Below, in pieces: positions 60,068 to 64,000 of a stretch of DNA of 64,000 nt. The DNA is from Simiduia litorea (GTDB taxonomy: Bacteria; Pseudomonadota; Gammaproteobacteria; Pseudomonadales; Cellvibrionaceae), in assembly GCF_042853465.1 (NCBI RefSeq), contig NZ_AP031497.1, positions 1,364,001-1,428,000 on the forward strand. Reading direction: 5' to 3'. The notes under the pieces were generated by a model. It had not been told where the DNA came from. It ran no database searches and worked only from the letters and a program-made list of their open reading frames with translations. The number at the start of each line of letters is the position of its first letter. Within the stretch, counting starts at the first letter, position 1. Position numbers and translations under genes: made by a program.

Positions 60068-60187
60068 AATCAACGGCAATCCATTCGGAAGTTGCGTTGC
60101 ATCACATTTTAAAGGCAATATTTTTAGACGAATTTGAAATAACTTATGGTTATTAATTGCCATTGGAAATATATCAGTGCGGGATAA

Positions 60188-60997
60188 ATGAGCCGAAACA
60201 GCATTAATCAAGTAGCCGCTCAATGCGCATGGTGTGGCCAAGGTGGCAGATATTTGCTCCTTGTACTTGCCGTGTATCTGGTTATTAGCTGTTCATCTGG
60301 CGGTGGAATGGCCCCTGTTAGCGATAGAACCAGCCCTTCCCCTGTGAACCCACCGCAGTACCACCTCGTTCAAAAAGGCGACACGCTATATTCCATCGCC
60401 TGGCGTTATGGTGTTGATTATAAAGAACTTTCTGTCCGCAACGGCATTTCAAAAGGGTATGTTATTTACCCTGGCCAGAAAATATACCTGGATACCAGAA
60501 ATCTAAATGTGACCAGTAAGTCACCGAGTGTCAAAAAACCGTCGCCGGCTACATCGCAAACCTCTGTGGCCAAAACGCCGCCCCGTACTGTGACTAAACC
60601 CTCAGCTGCACAAGCGACTTATGCCCACTTCACGTGGCAGTGGCCAGCGCGAGGGAGAATCATTCGCAATTACTCGCCGAAAAGTGGCTTGAATAAGGGG
60701 ATTGATATTGAAGGGCGTTTAGGAGAGCCTGTGCTTTCCGCTGCACCGGGAACGGTGGTGTATTCGGGGGACGGTTTAAGGGGGTACGGGAAACTCCTCA
60801 TTATTAAACACAATGAGACCTTCCTAAGTGCCTACGCACACAACCATCAATTATTAGTAAAAGAAGGAGAAAGTGTTAAAGGCAATCAGAAAATTGCCGA
60901 AATAGGGTCAAGTGGTACTGATACCACTAAGCTGCACTTCGAAATACGACGCGAAGGAAAACCGGTGGACCCGCTACTGTATTTACCTAAACGGTAG
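60188..60997 (+). CDS. nlpD: NlpD-type lipoprotein, LysM plus degenerate M23 domain
   Basis: A 269-residue lipoprotein (Cys35 after LVIS). A LysM domain (about 57-103, HLVQKGDTLYSIAWRYG) binds peptidoglycan. The C-terminal LytM/M23 domain keeps SAYAHN and LHFEIR but has Asn instead of the first zinc His in LNKGIDIEG, so it is probably inactive. NlpD proteins activate the amidase AmiC for daughter-cell separation. Directly upstream of rpoS; the rpoS promoter often lies inside nlpD. Confidence 0.94.
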   Translation: MSRNSINQVAAQCAWCGQGGRYLLLVLAVYLVISCSSGGGMAPVSDRTSPSPVNPPQYHLVQKGDTLYSIAWRYGVDYKELSVRNGISKGYVIYPGQKIYLDTRNLNVTSKSPSVKKPSPATSQTSVAKTPPRTVTKPSAAQATYAHFTWQWPARGRIIRNYSPKSGLNKGIDIEGRLGEPVLSAAPGTVVYSGDGLRGYGKLLIIKHNETFLSAYAHNHQLLVKEGESVKGNQKIAEIGSSGTDTTKLHFEIRREGKPVDPLLYLPKR

Positions 60998-61160
60998 TGG
61001 AAAAAACAACTGGGCGTGAAGTGAGTGTAAGCCGACATTTAGCCAATAATGATAAGCAGTACAAACTGCAGGCTAAATAGTCCGTCAAGGGTGTAGGGTT
61101 TGGGAAGCGCTAATCGGTGCTTTCGTGGATTTTGCTAACCGAGAAAAAAGGGCTAGAACT

Positions 61161-62153
61161 ATGGCAGTACAAAATAACAGGGACATTGAATCCTACGGAA
61201 ATGACGACGTTCTGGTGCATGGGGCAGATGAGTTATTAAAGACCAAGCACAAAGACAGTAAAAGCGACAAGACACGTTTAACCAGTGCTTTTGAAGAGGC
61301 TGGTACCTACCAAAAAACATTAGATGCAACGCAGCTATACCTCAATGAAATCGGCTTTTCCCCGCTCTTATCGGCGGAGGAAGAAGTTTATTTTTCTCGC
61401 AAAGCCCTGAAGGGTGACGAAAGTGCTCGAAAGCGCATGATCGAGAGCAACCTACGTTTGGTTGTTAAGATTGCGCGTCGCTACGTTAATCGTGGTTTAG
61501 CACTGCTGGATTTAATTGAAGAAGGCAATTTAGGCTTGATTCGGGCCGTGGAAAAGTTTGATCCTGAAAGGGGTTTCCGTTTTTCTACCTACGCGACTTG
61601 GTGGATTCGTCAGACCATCGAGCGCGCAATCATGAATCAGACCCGCACCATTCGATTGCCCATACATGTGGTGAAGGAGCTCAATGTTTACTTGCGGGCA
61701 GCTCGAGAGCTAACGCAGAAGCTAGACCATGAGCCTACGCCAGATGAAATTGCCACACTCTTAGAGAAGCCTGTTGCCGATGTAGAGCGCATGCTGAAAC
61801 TTAATGAGCGCGTTACTTCGATGGATGTGCCCATGGGGCCGTCGTCGGACAAAGCTCTAGTCGATTCTATTCCCGACCAACAAGAGTCTGATCCCGTGAT
61901 GTTATTACAGGACACAGATTTACACGACAGCCTCGACGGTTGGTTGTGTGAGTTGACCGAGAAGCAGCGTGAAGTGATTGCAAGGCGCTTTGGCTTGCGA
62001 GGCTTCGAAACTAGCACGCTGGAGGAGGTGGGCCGCGAAATCGGTTTGACGCGCGAGCGAGTTCGTCAAATACAGGTTGAGGCACTCAAGCGACTACGCG
62101 ATATTTTGGAAAAGCAAGGTCTTGATGGCGATGCACTTTTTGGTGCCGCGTAG
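61161..62153 (+). CDS. rpoS: RNA polymerase sigma factor RpoS
   Basis: The ATG at 61161 (AAGGG upstream) gives 330 residues, exactly the E. coli RpoS length; an upstream start at 61125 is in frame but less likely. Conserved sigma-70 regions are present: 1.2 (DATQLYLNEIGFSPLL), 2 with NLRLVVKIARRYVNRGL, FSTYATWWIRQTI, 3, and 4 with the helix-turn-helix TLEEVGREIGLTRERVRQI. It directs the general stress/stationary-phase response. The order nlpD-rpoS is canonical. A strong terminator follows. Confidence 0.97.
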   Translation: MAVQNNRDIESYGNDDVLVHGADELLKTKHKDSKSDKTRLTSAFEEAGTYQKTLDATQLYLNEIGFSPLLSAEEEVYFSRKALKGDESARKRMIESNLRLVVKIARRYVNRGLALLDLIEEGNLGLIRAVEKFDPERGFRFSTYATWWIRQTIERAIMNQTRTIRLPIHVVKELNVYLRAARELTQKLDHEPTPDEIATLLEKPVADVERMLKLNERVTSMDVPMGPSSDKALVDSIPDQQESDPVMLLQDTDLHDSLDGWLCELTEKQREVIARRFGLRGFETSTLEEVGREIGLTRERVRQIQVEALKRLRDILEKQGLDGDALFGAA

Positions 62154-62179
62154 AGAAACTTTTTCAAACAATAGCACGA

Positions 62180-62210
62180 AAATAAACCCGACGCGTTCGG
62201 GTTTATTTTT
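62180..62210. terminator. Bidirectional terminator between rpoS and the RNase gene
   Basis: AAATAAACCCGA-CGCGT-TCGGGTTTATTT, a 12-base perfect stem, with T on the plus strand after it and A before it. Confidence 0.92.
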
Positions 62211-62231
62211 GCCTGCTTACTAAATCCTAAT

Positions 62232-64000
62232 CTAGCCCACTAACGAAAAGTTTATTTTTCGGGTATCGCTTTCTATCGAGTCTAGTTTGACTTTGACATT
62301 GGCATCGAGATGTAAAACAGTGTCTACCCCTTCAGGGTTACTGATGGTTAGCGTGAGTGCGATGGGGTCAAAGGCTGGTTTACATTCACGATTGCGCACT
62401 AACACGAAGCCTTCAGCACCATTGGCATCGAGACGAACACCCACGCCTGCGCTGTTAACCATACTGATTTGGCCGGTAAACTCCTGCCCGATAAAACCTT
62501 GTAAGTATTGGCAAACCAGCCAGCTCTCAGCTTGCTTGACGGCTTGTCGGCCTTTGCCGATAGCTAGCTGTAGCGCTGTGACTACTTCTGGTGAGGCGCT
62601 AGCGTAGGATTGGTTTGCTAACCAGCCACAAATAACCTGTTGGTTGTACAGGTCGTGATATCGACGGATAGGCGAGGTAATGGTGGCGTAGTGTTTAAAG
62701 CCTAAACCTAAGTGTGGCTCTGCTTCCAAGCGCAGTTGGCCAGGTTGCAGTTGGCGCCTGAAATTAGACAGTAGTCGCTGTTCGTTTCTCGACTCCAAAC
62801 CTTTCACCAAGGCGACATAGCCCTCTAAGGTATTCGCGTCTAACGATGCCTCGGGTTGATCGGCAAGCATCTGTTGAAGCGTTTCTAATCGTTCGGGTTT
62901 TGGGCCTGCGTGGGTGGAGAAGATGCCCGGTAAGTTTTCACGAGCAAAAAATTCGCCAGCGGCGATATTTGCGGCCAGCATGGCCTCTTCAACAATCTGA
63001 TGCGCGGGGGTGCGAGCAAGAATATGTATAGCGGCAATTTTTTGCGTGTCCGTGAGTTCAAATTCATAGTCGGCGCGATCATCCATAATCAGCGTATTCG
63101 CTGCTCGCCACTCGCGTCTTATTGCGCTCCAGTGAAAGAGCGCATCGATACACGTATGATGGCTGGGGTTGAGCGCAGCTTTTTCTCCGCGTAAATAATT
63201 GGCCACTTGTTGATAGTTTAATCGGCCTTTGGATTGAATGTTGGCCCGCTCGAATGTGACCTCGCCCATTGCACCGGTTTGATCGAAGTGCATTTTTACA
63301 ACCAAGGCCCGACGAATGGCGCCTTCGATCAGAGATAAGCTTTGATGAGATAGTATTTCTGGCAGCATCGTTTGATGGTTGCCGGGGAAATAGAGCGTGT
63401 TGGCGAGCTGACGCGCGGTCGCTAAAATTTCACTGCTGTCTGGAATGACGCTGCTGGGCTGTGCAATAGCCACGCGAATAATAACGCCGCCATTTTCTGC
63501 GTCGTCAATGTGGATGGCGTCATCCATATCTTGGGTATTCGCAGAATCGATGGTAACGAAATCCAATGCCGTTAGGTCTTGCCAGTCTGTGTCACCGGCG
63601 TTGGCATTAACCAATGATTGATGGATGCGCTCCGCTTCAAGATTATTGTCTGTATGCAGCTTGACTGCATTGAAGGGAATATCAAATTTTGCACACATAT
63701 ATTTGGTTTCGATGCCGGCACTGTCATCGGAACCTAAATTAAGATCAACACCCGCTTGTGCTTTGCCTTGGCTATGAAAAGGGTGTTGCTGGATACTGCA
63801 AAGTAGGTAATCGCCGGGCGCTGCATGTTTGCGCGCTTTGGGTGGTAAAAAAATCCAACGGCTGAGTTGCGGTAGGTCGGGTGCAACAAAGTGGCCTTGG
63901 CCACGCACCACATATTTACCGACAAATTGCTTAAGTGGCGACTCAATGAGTTGCTCGAGGTTGGCCTCAAATTTGCCGGATTGTTTGCCATCGCTGATTT
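62232..64000 (-). CDS. RNase II-family exoribonuclease (VacB/RNB), 5' end outside window
   Basis: The minus-strand frame is open to the window edge (residues IDG-type ISDGKQSGKFEANLEQLIES precede the first possible internal start at 63911), so the true start lies beyond 64000. At least 589 codons are present. The RNB catalytic block TIDSANTQDMDDAIHI has the magnesium aspartates, and YATITSPIRRYHDLYNQQ is the conserved late block. The S1 domain follows (FTGQISMVNSAGVGVRL). It degrades RNA 3' to 5' in the cytosol. Whether it is the rnb or a second paralogue cannot be settled from the visible part. Convergent with rpoS. Confidence 0.9.
   Translation of the reverse strand, partial: ISDGKQSGKFEANLEQLIESPLKQFVGKYVVRGQGHFVAPDLPQLSRWIFLPPKARKHAAPGDYLLCSIQQHPFHSQGKAQAGVDLNLGSDDSAGIETKYMCAKFDIPFNAVKLHTDNNLEAERIHQSLVNANAGDTDWQDLTALDFVTIDSANTQDMDDAIHIDDAENGGVIIRVAIAQPSSVIPDSSEILATARQLANTLYFPGNHQTMLPEILSHQSLSLIEGAIRRALVVKMHFDQTGAMGEVTFERANIQSKGRLNYQQVANYLRGEKAALNPSHHTCIDALFHWSAIRREWRAANTLIMDDRADYEFELTDTQKIAAIHILARTPAHQIVEEAMLAANIAAGEFFARENLPGIFSTHAGPKPERLETLQQMLADQPEASLDANTLEGYVALVKGLESRNEQRLLSNFRRQLQPGQLRLEAEPHLGLGFKHYATITSPIRRYHDLYNQQVICGWLANQSYASASPEVVTALQLAIGKGRQAVKQAESWLVCQYLQGFIGQEFTGQISMVNSAGVGVRLDANGAEGFVLVRNRECKPAFDPIALTLTISNPEGVDTVLHLDANVKVKLDSIESDTRKINFSLVG

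Overview
The window comes from a gammaproteobacterial chromosome, most likely Cellvibrionaceae or a close relative (marine or soil polysaccharide degraders such as Saccharophagus, Teredinibacter, Cellvibrio, Simiduia). This is inferred from protein families: a secreted beta-mannanase with CBM10, poly-Pro-Thr linker and CBM2, a secreted subtilase with two PPC domains, a Pseudomonas-type NrdA with two ATP cones, and the pyrG-kdsA-eno-ftsB-ispD-ispF-truD-pcm-nlpD-rpoS order. No rRNA, tRNA or CRISPR array was seen.

Layout. 1-8.05 kb: end of a flavoprotein, a secreted subtilase behind a sigma-54-like promoter, an MFS transporter, and a secreted GH5 mannanase whose Shine-Dalgarno lies in an inverted repeat. 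8.1-22.7 kb: an accessory region of small, mostly unrecognised genes, largely on the minus strand. It holds an XRE/membrane pair, an FNR-box cytochrome c lipoprotein, an L,D-transpeptidase-like protein without a signal peptide followed by two lipoproteins (effector/immunity-like), a divergent nuclease-toxin-like gene, three tandem paralogues, a GNAT plus acidic microprotein pair, REP-like repeats, a 236-bp direct repeat with one truncated gene copy, and a palindromic element family with compensatory base changes. 22.7-33 kb: nrdA (no adjacent nrdB) with two DnaA boxes upstream, dgkA, argD-argF, a DUF1704 metallopeptidase-like gene, grxD and an SLC13 permease.

33-50 kb: porin, flavinylated FMN-binding protein and PepSY membrane protein (a probable extracytosolic electron-transfer operon with a Fur-like site), a frameshifted solute-binding/Cache gene, peptidases (M14, pepD, S9), a transmembrane Ser/Thr kinase with a lipoprotein partner, a GT39-type membrane glycosyltransferase and a RoxA-like di-haem cytochrome c. 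50-64 kb: conserved housekeeping block tilS, pyrG, kdsA, eno, ftsB, ispD, ispF, truD, pcm, DUF368, nlpD, rpoS, then a convergent RNase II-family gene running off the window. surE, usual between truD and pcm, is absent, and a DUF368 gene sits between pcm and nlpD.

The conserved blocks give nucleotide synthesis, arginine, isoprenoid, LPS (Kdo), tRNA-modification, cell-division and stationary-phase functions. The 8-22.7 kb region looks like a recombination-active site carrying interbacterial-competition candidates. All functions are read from sequence motifs; no search was run.
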